Made by a program: the position numbers and the translations under genes
Notes under the pieces: generated by a model
Database searches by the model: none
Told to the model about the DNA's origin: nothing
What the model saw: only the letters and a program-made list of their open reading frames with translations
NCBI GenBank assembly: GCA_016201205.1
Contig: JACQDF010000352.1
Span: 1 to 38,541, forward strand
DNA length: 38,541 nt
Direction of reading: 5' to 3'
Source: Acidobacteriota bacterium
Lineage (GTDB): Bacteria; Acidobacteriota; Terriglobia; Bryobacterales; Bryobacteraceae
In this document: positions 1 to 8,983 of the stretch, piece by piece
Layout of the letters: each line of letters opens with the position of its first letter
Position numbering within the stretch: position 1 is the stretch's first letter

Positions 1-70
1 CACGGAAGCCGGCTCCTTCAAGCCAGGCAATGGCCAGCTCAACAGTAAGATTCGTCGGTTCAAACGCCAT
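1..70 (-). CDS. Partial gene at the left edge, unknown product
   Basis: Only the first 23 codons lie in the window; the gene runs off the left edge. The start is an ATG at 70-68, preceded by a strong ribosome binding site (GGAGG, about 4-8 bases upstream), which is the main reason to call it. The peptide begins MAFEPTNLTVELAIAWLEGA and is not recognised. The reading frame is also open upstream through a repeated leader (81-168), so an earlier start is possible but less well supported. It follows the hydrolase-like gene at 174-962 in the same direction, with a 103-base spacer. Confidence 0.55.
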   Translation of the reverse strand, partial: MAFEPTNLTVELAIAWLEGAGFR

Positions 71-80
71 GTTTCCTCCT

Positions 81-168
81 CGATGGACTCGAGCCTTTGC
101 GGCCTCATTCAGGAAAGCGTATACGGCGTTCGTAACACCGCAGAGCGCGGGCAGAATCTCCACATTCG
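81..168 (-). repeat. 88-bp leader repeat, copy 1
   Basis: This segment matches 999-1086 over 88 bases without gaps, with 7 mismatches by eye. Read on the minus strand it ends 10 bases before the start codon of the left-edge gene, so it forms most of that gene's leader. Close to the start it contains an inverted repeat (CTCGA / TCGAG around a 5-base loop) that directly abuts the GGAGG ribosome binding site. It could be a duplicated promoter or leader, or the scar of a tandem gene duplication. Confidence 0.8.
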
Positions 169-173
169 TCTGT

Positions 174-962
174 CTATCTCCGCGACGCCGGGCCCGGCAG
201 GACGCCAATCGGAATGGCCAGCGCAGGTGCACTGGCAGCGACTCGCGCGTGGGAAGACACGGGAATGTCGAGCGCCTTTCGGATCGCCGCCTGAACCTGG
301 GGCAGAGTGTTGATGCAGATCGTATTGTGCCTCGACTCGGGCATGATCTGGTTGGGCCTGGCTCCTTCCATGGAGATCCCTTGGAACTCCGGATCGCTTC
401 GCTGGTAGAAGTTTGCGTGCTGCTGGACGATCGGGGGCGCCGGATCGGCGCGCGTGACATGGATCCTCTGCAAGCAGGCGTCGACAGTGATCAACAGATC
501 GATGACCACCTTTACGTCGTATTGCCCCCGAGCAGCTCCATTCCCCAATCCTGAGCTGACGTTGTACCATCCGCATTCGCTTTGGATTCGGCGGCAGAGG
601 TTGAGCGCATTGTATCCACCCGCGCTGTAACCGTAGACGATCAACCTGCCTCTGGGGTCGAATGCCGCCCGAATCGCGGCAAGACCCGCCTGAACGGCCG
701 CGTTTTGCGTGCTGTTGTCGAGGCATGGGTTGAAAGCCGAGTACGCAATGCCGGGACGGAGCTCTCTGATTCCAAAGAAGGCGCGGCTCGCACTTCTGTT
801 CTCCCAGCGTCCCTCCTGAGTGCGGTAGCCCGTGGTGAGCGGGCCCCCATGCGCGTCCTGGTCCGAAAATCCTCCGTAGAAAACGATCAAATGCCTGGGC
901 GACGCGTGGATTTGTGCGAGCGCTGCGGCTGCGGCCGGATTGCTATTCAAGTCTACGGACAT
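174..962 (-). CDS. Alpha/beta-hydrolase-like protein
   Basis: This 262-residue protein starts MSVDLNSNPAAAAALAQIHA. The ATG at 962 is preceded by AGGAGG with 7-base spacing, which favours it over the GTG two codons upstream. The clearest motif is GYSAGG near residue 120, the nucleophile elbow (G-x-S-x-G) of alpha/beta hydrolases, with a preceding strand (RLIVYGYSAGG). A conserved-looking RHNTICINTLP segment near residue 220 may hold the catalytic histidine. No signal peptide is evident, and substrate and pathway are unknown. The fold assignment is inferred from one motif and strand order. The leader upstream is the 88-bp repeat. Confidence 0.6.
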   Translation of the reverse strand: MSVDLNSNPAAAAALAQIHASPRHLIVFYGGFSDQDAHGGPLTTGYRTQEGRWENRSASRAFFGIRELRPGIAYSAFNPCLDNSTQNAAVQAGLAAIRAAFDPRGRLIVYGYSAGGYNALNLCRRIQSECGWYNVSSGLGNGAARGQYDVKVVIDLLITVDACLQRIHVTRADPAPPIVQQHANFYQRSDPEFQGISMEGARPNQIMPESRHNTICINTLPQVQAAIRKALDIPVSSHARVAASAPALAIPIGVLPGPASRR

Positions 963-998
963 GTGCACCTCCTGATGATCGGGCTTGCCGCACCGACT

Positions 999-1086
999 CG
1001 ATGGAATCGAGCCTTTGCGGTCTCATTCAGGAAAGCGCAGACGGCGTTCGTAACACCGCAGAGCGCGGGCAGAATCAGCGCATTCG
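999..1086 (-). repeat. 88-bp leader repeat, copy 2
   Basis: This is the second copy of the segment at 81-168. It starts inside the last four codons of the beta-helix protein gene (stop at 1075-1077) and ends 36 bases upstream of the hydrolase-like start at 962. It carries the inverted repeat CTCGAT-TCC-ATCGAG. Both copies lie upstream of a gene in the same orientation, which argues for a shared leader or for duplication of a gene with its leader. Confidence 0.8.
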
Positions 1087-3411
1087 GAGCGGGACCACAT
1101 TAGACACCCGGTCCAGTTGCTCGATCCAAAACTGCGCCTCGCGCTGGCCGGCAATGCCGGCGGGCACGACAAAATTGATCTGATCCTGTCCTGGAGTGGT
1201 CGGTTGCGGTCCAGCGAACAGCAATTCCGCCTCCCGTGCATCGACAAGCACTCGAGGGCGCACCCTGCTGGAGAGCAGGCCGCCCGAGCCCGGGAGCGGA
1301 TCGGCCGCTCCCAAGCCGGTGAGGTAGGCGATGAGCACCTGGCCGGCCGAGGCCGGGGTAGCCGAAGAGATGGTAGTCCCGCGCAAGTCGGTGATAGCCC
1401 CGCGCCGCTCCCCATTGACACGTGTTTCAAACACAGCGGGGGCGACTGGCACAACCTGGACGGCGAATGGCGGGCTGCTGAGGGCGCCGCGGCGCACCCT
1501 TACCGTGTAGCTCGATCCGGGAGCGAGATCCGGAACCTGAAGATTGATCAGCCCGTCGTCGGCATAGATCAACCCTGCCGGCGAGTCTCCGAACAGCACC
1601 TGAAGGTCGCCGAAGGCCGCCGGGTAGGGCGCCGGCGCCTCGCGCACGACCTCTGATAAGCGCTGCCCGTAGATCGAAATCATCGACCCGGGAGCTACGC
1701 TGTTCGGTTGGCCGCTGGCGGCGCTGACGATCGCCTGAATGAGCGGTGTGGAAGCCACCGCCCCGAACTCGTACGCTCCGCGATCCACTCCGGAGCCGTT
1801 GGGTCGCGGGGCTCCCGTGATGTCGTCCTGGGGAATCAGGCCGGACAGACTGCCTGCCGCCAGACCACTGTCGATGGCCGGACTTCCCGCGCGCAACCGG
1901 CCATCGAAGGAATCGAGGGATCCGTTGACAAACAGCGGGTCCGCGCACACGTTCCTCGAACCGCCCGGGCAAGGGGCCTCTTTCACGCGGTGGATGATGT
2001 TATAGTCGCTGCGGCCGCGAGTGAAGTTGTCCGGATCCCACATCAGCCCGGTTTCATCGCCGCCGCGAATGTCTCCATAACCGGCGAAGATATTGTTTTG
2101 CAGGAGCAGGGCTTCGCTGCCGTCACACGGCGGGACGCCGCCGCCCAGCCGCGCCCGGCACTCCGCGGAAATGACCGTGTCACCCTGACCCACAATGGTC
2201 GAATTCACCACTCGCACCGCGTCTCCGCGCCCGATGCTGAGCGCCAGTGCGGCGCCCTGCGCCCGGCACTGATCGCCGCTGGCGAGCCCGCCCATCTCCT
2301 GCGCGAACGGCTTGCCCAGAAAGAATGCGCAATTGCCGACAGCGACCGTGTTGACGATCGTCGCGTTCCCCGCAACTTTGATCTGATTACCGGCGTTGCC
2401 TGCCGAAATCGACCGCCGCACCTCGACCGCCGGCCGCTCGCCGCGAACGGTTTCCAGATACAGCAGATCCAGCCCGTCGGACGTGTTGTTGCGGAACTCG
2501 GAATCTTCAATGATCCAATGGCCCGCCGAGCGCCCCACACCGACGCCGTCGCCATACCCGCTCGCGCTCTGCGCCCAGCAATGATCCGGCTGGCGCCCGG
2601 GATAGGTCTCGGCGCACCCGTTCCACTCGACCTTCCAGCGGCGGAAGGCCATCGTGCCGGAGTTGGAGGAATCCGTATCGCCCAGGTCGCCGTCCCACCC
2701 GACCCACCCGTTGGCGGCGATGCGCACGTCCTCGACTGCCCAATTGGAAAGACGCCCGGCCTGGATGCCGGTGTGCGCCATCCCATGAATGTTGAGGTTC
2801 CGCAATGTGACGTTGGACGAATCGACGGCATGGATTCCGATGGCGCCCCATTCCCCGTATGGATATCGATTCCTTTCGCAGCGGACCGAGGAGTTGGCGT
2901 GGAACTCGACACAGCCGGAGCGGTCGCTAATTTCCAGACAGCCGATCACGGCGTTCGATGTTTTGTCGAGATTGACCACCGTCAGGACGCGTTGAGTGCC
3001 CCATAATTCAGGCATGGCAGGGCAGCCGGATTCCCATCCGGAGCCCACCAGCCGTGTCGGCGTTTGCGGGGCGGGACCCGATGGGAGAGGAGGCAGCCCG
3101 CAGGCAAACGCTCCTTCGCGAGTGCACCAGCCGCTGTTGGGAGCGCCATAGCCGATCGCGTAGTTGCCCGGCTGAATGACCAGGGAGTCACCGCCGCGGA
3201 TCTTCCACGCGCCGGCCGCGTCCAAAGCCCAGAACGGATGCGCCCACGCACAGTTCTGGTTCGCCCCGGAACCAGGATACGGAGTGCTGGCGGTCCCTGT
3301 ACACTGCTCCGCGGTCCCGCCGTCCATGCGAATGTGATAGGTCGCGGCTTGAGTGGCAGAAACAAAGCCAGGAAAGAGGGACACAAGGAAAGCGAATCGT
3401 CCAACGCGCAT
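1075..3411 (-). CDS. Secreted parallel beta-helix protein with Solibacter-type C-terminal domain
   Basis: The protein has 778 residues. The start is well placed, with GGAGG before ATG at 3411. Residues 1-22 form a Sec signal peptide (MRVGRFAFLVSLFPGFVSA, then TQA). Residues about 25-520 resemble a right-handed parallel beta-helix of the pectate-lyase/choice-of-anchor type, with repeated short strands such as NSNVTLRNLNIHG and GHWIIEDSEFRNN. Residues about 555-778 match the Solibacter uncharacterised C-terminal domain (TIGR03437 type), with APGSMISIYGQRL, LINLQVPDLAPG and YLTGLGAADP. The likely location is extracellular or surface, and the substrate may be a polysaccharide. The fold is seen only through repeat patterns, and no catalytic residues can be named. 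Confidence 0.8.
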   Translation of the reverse strand: MRVGRFAFLVSLFPGFVSATQAATYHIRMDGGTAEQCTGTASTPYPGSGANQNCAWAHPFWALDAAGAWKIRGGDSLVIQPGNYAIGYGAPNSGWCTREGAFACGLPPLPSGPAPQTPTRLVGSGWESGCPAMPELWGTQRVLTVVNLDKTSNAVIGCLEISDRSGCVEFHANSSVRCERNRYPYGEWGAIGIHAVDSSNVTLRNLNIHGMAHTGIQAGRLSNWAVEDVRIAANGWVGWDGDLGDTDSSNSGTMAFRRWKVEWNGCAETYPGRQPDHCWAQSASGYGDGVGVGRSAGHWIIEDSEFRNNTSDGLDLLYLETVRGERPAVEVRRSISAGNAGNQIKVAGNATIVNTVAVGNCAFFLGKPFAQEMGGLASGDQCRAQGAALALSIGRGDAVRVVNSTIVGQGDTVISAECRARLGGGVPPCDGSEALLLQNNIFAGYGDIRGGDETGLMWDPDNFTRGRSDYNIIHRVKEAPCPGGSRNVCADPLFVNGSLDSFDGRLRAGSPAIDSGLAAGSLSGLIPQDDITGAPRPNGSGVDRGAYEFGAVASTPLIQAIVSAASGQPNSVAPGSMISIYGQRLSEVVREAPAPYPAAFGDLQVLFGDSPAGLIYADDGLINLQVPDLAPGSSYTVRVRRGALSSPPFAVQVVPVAPAVFETRVNGERRGAITDLRGTTISSATPASAGQVLIAYLTGLGAADPLPGSGGLLSSRVRPRVLVDAREAELLFAGPQPTTPGQDQINFVVPAGIAGQREAQFWIEQLDRVSNVVPLRMR

Positions 3412-3427
3412 AACAACCTCCAGTGGT

Positions 3428-6412
3428 TCAACGGCCGGAGGTGAGCGTGGCCATCCAGATAGTCGAAGTGGATTCAGACAGATTGAGTGCGAGCTTATCT
3501 GCGGCCACCGCCACCCAGCCTCCTAGCCAGGGATAGCGTTGAACCGAGTGAAAATGCCGCACCGCGAACGGCTTTTCTTTCGGACGCTTGGTCCGAGGAT
3601 CGAGACGTTGCGCCCACAGACAGCGAAAATCTTCGCTCCGGGTGGACCAGAAGTAGAGCAGATTGCCATTCGGCGACCAGTGCAGCGAGAGATGAAACGG
3701 CTCTTCGGTGATGGGAATCCAGCTCTCGGGAGCGCCCGCTTTCGTGCCTTCCAAAGGGACGAGGAACCCACGAACCAGGTCTTCGCCGATTCGCTGGATG
3801 GCCACCGCGATCCACCTCCCAGCGGGCTCGAGGCTGGCTTCTTTGACCGCGAACCTCTGGTCCTTCAACAATTCCACCGAGGTTCCCGTTTCGAGGTGAA
3901 GAAGAAACAAGGCGCCCGGCCTGCTGGTGGTATAAAGCGCACGTGTTCCGTCGAAGGACCAATCCTTCAACTCGCCGCAATCTTCACAAACTTTTCGCAC
4001 CGTGCGTTTCTCGACGTCCAGCAGGCAGTATGCCTGCCTGGCGCTCTCCGGACAACGGCTCAGCACCCGCGTGCCGTCCGCATTCAGCAATGGGGTGTCT
4101 TGCGGGCGCGGATCGTCCGTCAGGGCGAACTCCCGGCCGCTGTTCAATTCTTTCACCCAGATATCCGCATTCCCTTTTTGATTGGACGTGTAGGCCAGTT
4201 TCGTTCCATCGGCGGATAGGGAAGGCCGCGTGCCGTCGATGCCGGGGAGAAGCGAGACGTCCTGGGTCAACTGCACTAATGGCGACAGCGGTTTGCCCTC
4301 GTTGGCGGCGATGGGGAGACTCCAGATATGAACAAACCGCCGTTCGGTCGCGAACAGCAGCCGGGCAGGCTCATTGGGCCGTGCCAGCACCCGGGCTTCC
4401 GAGACGCCGGGGCCGGGAAGGACCTGTCGCGGCCTGCCGGACGGCTTCCAACGATCGAGCGAGATGGGGATCTTCCACAAATTGCCCACACCCTCCACTT
4501 TCAAAGTGAAGATAATCTCGTTTCCAAGCCAATCCGACGGGCAGGTAAAGTCGTCAAACCCGTTTTGCCCCGCCCGCCGCAGCGCTTCCGAAACGCCGAG
4601 CTTGATCGCCTTGGCTGACGGCTCGCCGCGGGCGGCGTCAAAGGGGACGACATACCAATCGAAGTTGTTGTCATTCGCATCGGCAAGAAAGATCAGATGA
4701 CTGCCGTCGGGCGACCAGGCAGGGCACTGAAAGGAATCGAGCGGCGCATTGACTATGTGCGCTTGCCCGCCTGTAGACGGAACCACGACAATCCGCCCGC
4801 CGGCCGTGAGGGCGATCCACTTTCCATCGGGGGAAAAGCGAGGACCGTAGCCGCCATCGGCGACCAGACGCTCTTCTCCTCCCACCGTTCGCATGACATA
4901 AATGCCGCCGCCGGAACGGAAGGACCGGTAGGCAATCAGCGTTCCGTCCGGGGAGAAATCGGGATTGATTTCATTGGCGCTGTGGCGCGTCAGTTGCACG
5001 GGCTGCCCGCCGCGGAGCGGTTGAATCCAGATGTTGAAATCTCCGCCCGGGCCGCGGTCCGAGCTGTAGGCCAGCCAGTTGCCGTCTCGAGAGATGGCCG
5101 GGTGCGTCGACTGGCCGGCGCTGGAAGTGAGACGCGTCAAGGAGATCTGGGGCGGTCTCTCGATCGACAATTTGACCAGCCACCATGCCGCGGCAGCCAC
5201 GGCGAGGGCCACAACCGCGGCGATAGGGACAGCACGCTTGCCAGGCCGCCACAACCGCACGGCTCGCGGTAGGGCGTCGCGGCGCGCTTCCGCCGTCTCA
5301 GCCGGCGCGTCGAGCACGGCGGCGTAGCGAGCGGTCGAGACGGCGTCCCCGGCAACTTTTTCCGTGCGGTCCACAACCGCCTCGCGGGCGGCCTCCAGAC
5401 GCAGCGCCAGCTCGCGTGCGGACTGGAACCGGCTCTCGGGTCTTTTTTCCAGACAGCGGCGCACAATCTCCATCAGCGGCGCCGGCGTGCCGGCCAATTC
5501 GGGGGGCTCGTCTTTCACGATCGCGCAGATCGTCTCCACCACGGAACTGCCTGGGAAGGCCCGCCGTCCGGAAAGCATTTCGTGGACGATGGCGCCGAAA
5601 GAGAAGATATCGGAACGCGCATCCGCCGCCTGGCCGAGAGCCTGCTCCGGCGACATGTAGCCTGCCGTTCCCAGGATCATTCCGGCAATCGTGCGCGCCT
5701 GGTCAAACCCCGGGCGAGGCTCGGTCAGCTTCGCCAGGCCGAAGTCGAGAATCTTGATCCGGTCATCCTCGGTGATGAAAATGTTCTCCGGTTTCAGGTC
5801 CCGATGGACGAGCGTCTTCTGATGCGCCGCCGTCAAACCCTGCGCCAGTTGAAGCGCGTAGTGAATGGCCTTGCCAGCCGCCAGCGGGCCGCCGGCCAGC
5901 CGCTCGCGCAGCGTTTCTCCTTCCAACAGCTCGGTCACCAGGTAGCGAGTGCTGCCCTCTGTTCCGATGGCGTAGATGGCGAGCACATTCGGGTGATTCA
6001 GCATGCCGGCGGCGCGTGCTTCCTGCTCAAAACGGCGTAGCCGCTCCGGATCCCTCGAGAAAGCGGGAGGCAAGACTTTGACGGCAACATCACGGCCGAG
6101 CTCGATGTCGCGCGCCCGCCACACCTCGCCCATCCCTCCGACGCCGAGCGGCGACAGGACTTCGTAAGAGCCGAGCCGCATTCCCGGCTCGAGCGCCGGC
6201 GCCTCACCGAATGTCCTGGCGGCGACATGCAGCGCCGGCTCCTCAAGAAACGTCTCTCCCTGCTCGTCCCACAGCAACAGGGATTCGACATCCTGGCGCA
6301 TCCCGGCATCCCCGCCGCAGGCTTCCTCGAGAAAGGCAGAGCGGCTCGCAGGGTCGCGCTCGAGCGCAGCCTGATAGATCCGCTCGACTTGTTGCCAGCG
6401 TTCCGGGGTCAT
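3428..6412 (-). CDS. Ser/Thr protein kinase with transmembrane segment and TolB/WD40-like propeller
   Basis: The protein has 994 residues if started at ATG 6412, which has GGGAGG 8 bases upstream; an in-frame ATG ten codons earlier lacks such a site. The N-terminal region has the [17 protein letters not shown] pattern common in these proteins. The kinase domain spans about residues 80-345, with the glycine loop [13 protein letters not shown], the ATP lysine in AVKVLPP (about 112), the catalytic loop HRDLKPEN (Asp about 205) and DFGLAKL (about 223). One transmembrane helix lies near 390-415. The remainder is an extracytoplasmic propeller built of repeats such as [12 protein letters not shown] and [11 protein letters not shown]. 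It is encoded just downstream of an ECF sigma factor, the usual sigma/kinase pairing in Acidobacteria. It probably senses an envelope signal; the signal is unknown. Confidence 0.93.
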   Translation of the reverse strand: MTPERWQQVERIYQAALERDPASRSAFLEEACGGDAGMRQDVESLLLWDEQGETFLEEPALHVAARTFGEAPALEPGMRLGSYEVLSPLGVGGMGEVWRARDIELGRDVAVKVLPPAFSRDPERLRRFEQEARAAGMLNHPNVLAIYAIGTEGSTRYLVTELLEGETLRERLAGGPLAAGKAIHYALQLAQGLTAAHQKTLVHRDLKPENIFITEDDRIKILDFGLAKLTEPRPGFDQARTIAGMILGTAGYMSPEQALGQAADARSDIFSFGAIVHEMLSGRRAFPGSSVVETICAIVKDEPPELAGTPAPLMEIVRRCLEKRPESRFQSARELALRLEAAREAVVDRTEKVAGDAVSTARYAAVLDAPAETAEARRDALPRAVRLWRPGKRAVPIAAVVALAVAAAAWWLVKLSIERPPQISLTRLTSSAGQSTHPAISRDGNWLAYSSDRGPGGDFNIWIQPLRGGQPVQLTRHSANEINPDFSPDGTLIAYRSFRSGGGIYVMRTVGGEERLVADGGYGPRFSPDGKWIALTAGGRIVVVPSTGGQAHIVNAPLDSFQCPAWSPDGSHLIFLADANDNNFDWYVVPFDAARGEPSAKAIKLGVSEALRRAGQNGFDDFTCPSDWLGNEIIFTLKVEGVGNLWKIPISLDRWKPSGRPRQVLPGPGVSEARVLARPNEPARLLFATERRFVHIWSLPIAANEGKPLSPLVQLTQDVSLLPGIDGTRPSLSADGTKLAYTSNQKGNADIWVKELNSGREFALTDDPRPQDTPLLNADGTRVLSRCPESARQAYCLLDVEKRTVRKVCEDCGELKDWSFDGTRALYTTSRPGALFLLHLETGTSVELLKDQRFAVKEASLEPAGRWIAVAIQRIGEDLVRGFLVPLEGTKAGAPESWIPITEEPFHLSLHWSPNGNLLYFWSTRSEDFRCLWAQRLDPRTKRPKEKPFAVRHFHSVQRYPWLGGWVAVAADKLALNLSESTSTIWMATLTSGR

Positions 6413-6459
6413 CCAAGACCCTCCCGCTACACGCCCTTCCATTATAGAGACAGAACATC

Positions 6460-6563
6460 TCTAGTGAGGAACTCGCGCAAAACGGACCGCGCCCGCGGCA
6501 GGAACACTCCGCTGTTCCTCAAGGGTACGGCGCCGCGGGGCGCGGCCTTTGCGCTTCTAGTGA
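6460..6563 (+). repeat. Palindromic element, copy A, with 8-bp flanking direct repeat
   Basis: This copy sits between the sigma-factor gene and the kinase gene and reaches into the sigma stop codon. The sequence TCTAGTGA occurs at 6460-6467 and again at 6556-6563, which looks like a target-site duplication around an 88-base element. The element starts GGAACTCGCGCAAAACGG and ends GCGCGGCCTTTGCGCT. Its GCGCAAA and TTTGCGC ends are inverted repeats, with long GC-rich arms inside and a central hairpin (GGAACA / TGTTCC). On the minus strand the TAG stop of the sigma gene lies inside the duplicated 8 bases, so the gene end was preserved. Confidence 0.85.
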
Positions 6564-7129
6564 ACTTGCCTCAGCTCGCGCAGCAGCCATGCCTTGGCCG
6601 CCCTCCAGTCCCGCCAGACGGTGTCGGTGGAAACCCTCAGCACCTCGGCCGTCTCCTGCTGGCTCAGTCCTCCGAAGAATCGCAACTCGACGACCTTGGC
6701 TTTGCGCGGGTCCAGCCTGGCGAGCTCCTGCAAGGCTTCGTCCAGCGCTGCCAGATCCAGCTCCGGCTCGGCGGCGACCAACTGGGCTTCCTGCAAAGTC
6801 ACTCGCTGGATCGCGCCTCCACGCTTGCGGGCGCGCCGGTTCCTGGCGTAGTCGACCAGGATGCGGCGCATCAATTGGGCCGCCACTCCGAAAAACTGCA
6901 CCCGGTTCTGCCACCGCACGCGGCTGGCATCCACCAGTTTCATGTACACCTCATTCACCAAGGCCGTTGCTTCCAGCGTGTGTGACGGGCGTTCCTTGGC
7001 CATGAAGCGCCTCGCAATGCGGCGCAGCTCGGCGTAGACCAGCGGAGTCAGCTTGTTCAAGGCCTCCTCGTTGCCGTCGCTCCAGGCCAGCAGCAGTTGG
7101 GTAACGTCAGCGGCAGGTTCACTCGGCAT
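6557..7129 (-). CDS. ECF-family RNA polymerase sigma factor
   Basis: This 190-residue protein starts MPSEPAADVTQLLLAWSDGN. Region 2 is visible as LVYAELRRIARRFMAKER, ALVNEVYMKLVD and QLMRRILVDYARNRRARKRG. Region 4 is VVELRFFGGLSQQETAEVLR followed by VSTDTVWRDWRAAKAWL. This is the ECF type found beside Ser/Thr kinases in Acidobacteria and Planctomycetes. It would direct RNA polymerase to a small regulon, probably controlled by the kinase encoded next to it (inference). The reading frame stays open upstream into the HicA-like gene, but length and homology place the start at ATG 7129. The stop lies within the flanking repeat of palindromic copy A. Confidence 0.9.
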   Translation of the reverse strand: MPSEPAADVTQLLLAWSDGNEEALNKLTPLVYAELRRIARRFMAKERPSHTLEATALVNEVYMKLVDASRVRWQNRVQFFGVAAQLMRRILVDYARNRRARKRGGAIQRVTLQEAQLVAAEPELDLAALDEALQELARLDPRKAKVVELRFFGGLSQQETAEVLRVSTDTVWRDWRAAKAWLLRELRQVH

Positions 7130-7200
7130 CGATGAGCGATTATACCTTCCCACGACGGCAGCGGCAGCGGCGGGCCTGCCGGACAGCTCACGTCTGCCCG

Positions 7201-7423
7201 TCATGGGGTCAGTCGTAAGCCTCTCACCCAACATTTGGGAGATTGGTAAAGGATACTGCCAAAAGGGGCGGTCTTTGGAATGGATGGGAACGGTAACGCG
7301 CGGGTCGGACCGGGTCCGGTGGAAAAGCCGAGCATGGCTGCCAGTCTGGTGGTGAATGTAAAAGCCGGCACGAAAGAGCGCTTGAAGAACTTCTCTGGGT
7401 TTGAGGACCGGCAGCTTGGCCAT
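7201..7423 (-). pseudogene. hicA: HicA (YcfA)-type toxin, probably frameshifted
   Basis: The N-terminal 50 residues fit a HicA/YcfA mRNA interferase well: MAKLPVLKPREVLQALFRAG, then HHQTGSHARLFHR with the catalytic histidine in the G-S-H motif, then VTVPIHSKDRP. After about residue 53 family resemblance ends. One frame continues without a stop straight through the ATG of the sigma factor, giving an artificial 288-codon fusion. The neighbouring frame offers a GSIL segment, as expected at this position, and stops at 7201. A one-base change in the CCCCTTTT run near 7250 would explain this. It is preceded by HicB with an 11-base gap. The call as damaged is inference; the HicA identity is firm. 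Confidence 0.65.
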
Positions 7424-7434
7424 GCCAAGAATTT

Positions 7435-7668
7435 CTACGGAATGCTGACTGCGAGGCGTTCAGTAGCGGCAGGTTCAACTTCAGATGGAATCGGCTCGCC
7501 GGCTTTGCGGGCGCTTTCCAGCACACAGCGGATAGCGTCCTGGGCCATCTCGCGGGCTTCCTCAAGCGTCTCGCCAAAGGTGCAGATTTCCGGCATGGCC
7601 GGGATGATGACCCGATAGCCACCGTCTGGCAGTTTCTCGTAGATCACGGTGTAGCTGTACTCGGCCAT
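7435..7668 (-). CDS. hicB: HicB-type antitoxin
   Basis: This 77-residue protein starts MAEYSYTVIYEKLPDGGY and contains VIIPAMPEICTFGETLEEAR and EMAQDAIRCVLES, the partial RNase-H-like fold of short HicB antitoxins (UPF0150 type) that lack a DNA-binding tail. CAGGAG upstream of ATG 7668 fixes the start; an in-frame start 42 codons upstream has no support. It would neutralise the HicA toxin encoded immediately downstream. The antitoxin looks complete while the toxin looks damaged, the expected order of decay for such a pair. Confidence 0.85.
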   Translation of the reverse strand: MAEYSYTVIYEKLPDGGYRVIIPAMPEICTFGETLEEAREMAQDAIRCVLESARKAGEPIPSEVEPAATERLAVSIP

Positions 7669-7790
7669 GGCAGGCTCCTGGTTCGATTGTCGCTGATCTG
7701 AGCGCATGAGGGTATGGTTAATGGTCTGGTGAGGGAAGCATAGCATCTGCCGCCTGGTCTGTGAAGAGCACTCTCCCCCTATTCCACAGC

Positions 7791-8462
7791 TCACGGACGC
7801 GCCAACAACCTCTTCAGCCCAGCCACCAGACCCGCCCCCAGCAAGAACAACGCTATGGTTCCGGGCTCTGGCACATCCCGACCGGCGAGAAGAATCCGGT
7901 CCGACCCAGGAATTCCGGGCACGCTACCAGAATTGAATGTAAGACCCAAATCCAGCAGCTCGACGGTCGTAAAAACGTCAAAAAAGCTGTCGATCTGAAA
8001 CTGGCCGCCGCCGAGACCCAAGATCGTCGACTGGCCCAGCGAGGCCAAGCCTGCACTCTCCGTTAGTCGTACTCTTCCATAAACCGCATCAACGCCTGTC
8101 AAGTTCAGGGATAGCATCTCTGTGTTGAAGGTCCCCGTCACCAGACCGGCCTTGTTGAATAGCGTAATGTCACCAGGACCGATAACAACAACCGTGGAAA
8201 TCGGATTCGCGCCGAGTTGGATCTGCGCAGTCGTCGTGGCCGTACAGAGCACGTTCACATCCGGGCCGGCGGGCACTTCGGGGCCACAGGAGAACGTCAT
8301 GCCTGGAATGAGGATCACGCCACCGCCGTAAGAAATGAACCCGCCGCCATCTTTCGTGTAGGGTGCTCCGTCGGGAGGGACGGCGGGGCTGTTGACAATG
8401 ATGCCGGCGGCCGCCGAACCTAGCCCGAGGAGGGAAACTCCGATCATTTTGAATAGAGACAT
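7791..8462 (-). CDS. PEP-CTERM sorted exported protein
   Basis: The protein has 223 residues from ATG 8462 (purine-rich AGAGGAAG about 10 bases upstream). The signal peptide is MSLFKMIGVSLLGLGSAAAG. The C-terminus has the full PEP-CTERM layout: VPEPGTIALFLLGAGLVAGL followed by the basic tail KRLLARP. The middle is low in charge and rich in Gly, Thr and Val, with no recognised domain. Known for the family: the tail is cut and sorted by an exosortase, often linked to exopolysaccharide. No exosortase gene is in this window. The gene is probably transcribed alone. Confidence 0.85.
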   Translation of the reverse strand: MSLFKMIGVSLLGLGSAAAGIIVNSPAVPPDGAPYTKDGGGFISYGGGVILIPGMTFSCGPEVPAGPDVNVLCTATTTAQIQLGANPISTVVVIGPGDITLFNKAGLVTGTFNTEMLSLNLTGVDAVYGRVRLTESAGLASLGQSTILGLGGGQFQIDSFFDVFTTVELLDLGLTFNSGSVPGIPGSDRILLAGRDVPEPGTIALFLLGAGLVAGLKRLLARP

Positions 8463-8668
8463 GCCTGTACTCTTCCTCTCGTTCGCTCGCCGGCGGGCGA
8501 CGCCGTCCGTCAACCGCCGGACGAAATTTTACGTCTATCCATCAAGATGGGAAAGCGGGGCGCATATTGCCACTTGCTAAAGATTTCCTGCAACGCTTTG
8601 CGCGTTCAACAGAAAACGCCGATGACGCCAGTTGGCGCTCTGCTCGGTCATAATGGAGGGGAGCAACT

Positions 8669-8983
8669 ATGGGCCGGACTCTGCAACTCGGTGACGCACA
8701 GGTCGACGAGATCAAGTTGGCGGATTTGTGCCGGCGGTACGGAATCCGGGAACTCTCCTTGTTCGGATCAGCCGTGCGCGGACAGATGCGGCCCGGCAGC
8801 GATATCGACGTCATGGTTGAATCTGATCCCAGCGTGCGCATTGGGCTCCTCAAGTTCGAGTCTCTGAGCGAGGACCTGGAATTGTTGGTCGGACGCAAGG
8901 TCGATCTGGTGACGAAGCGCGGCCTGAAGTCATGGATACGCCCGCACGTTCTCAAAGAGGCCCGAGTTATCTATGCGGCATGA
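8669..8983 (+). CDS. mntA: MntA-type nucleotidyltransferase antitoxin
   Basis: This 104-residue protein begins after GGAGGGGAGC. The minimal nucleotidyltransferase signature is clear: LFGSAVRGQMRPGSDIDVMV gives the G-S loop and the two catalytic aspartates, and the third acidic position is in KVDLVT. In MntA/HepT pairs this enzyme adds AMP to the HEPN toxin and blocks it. The next reading frame, starting at 8973 and overlapping the last codons, begins like HepT but is truncated. It may be an orphan antitoxin now. It is isolated between the PEP-CTERM gene (opposite strand) and the histidine kinase. Confidence 0.85.
   Translation: MGRTLQLGDAQVDEIKLADLCRRYGIRELSLFGSAVRGQMRPGSDIDVMVESDPSVRIGLLKFESLSEDLELLVGRKVDLVTKRGLKSWIRPHVLKEARVIYAA

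Noticed and set aside
6443..6560. Palindromic copy A as a simple rho-independent terminator
   Set aside because: It lacks a following T-run, is flanked by an 8-base direct repeat, and related copies lie inside genes.
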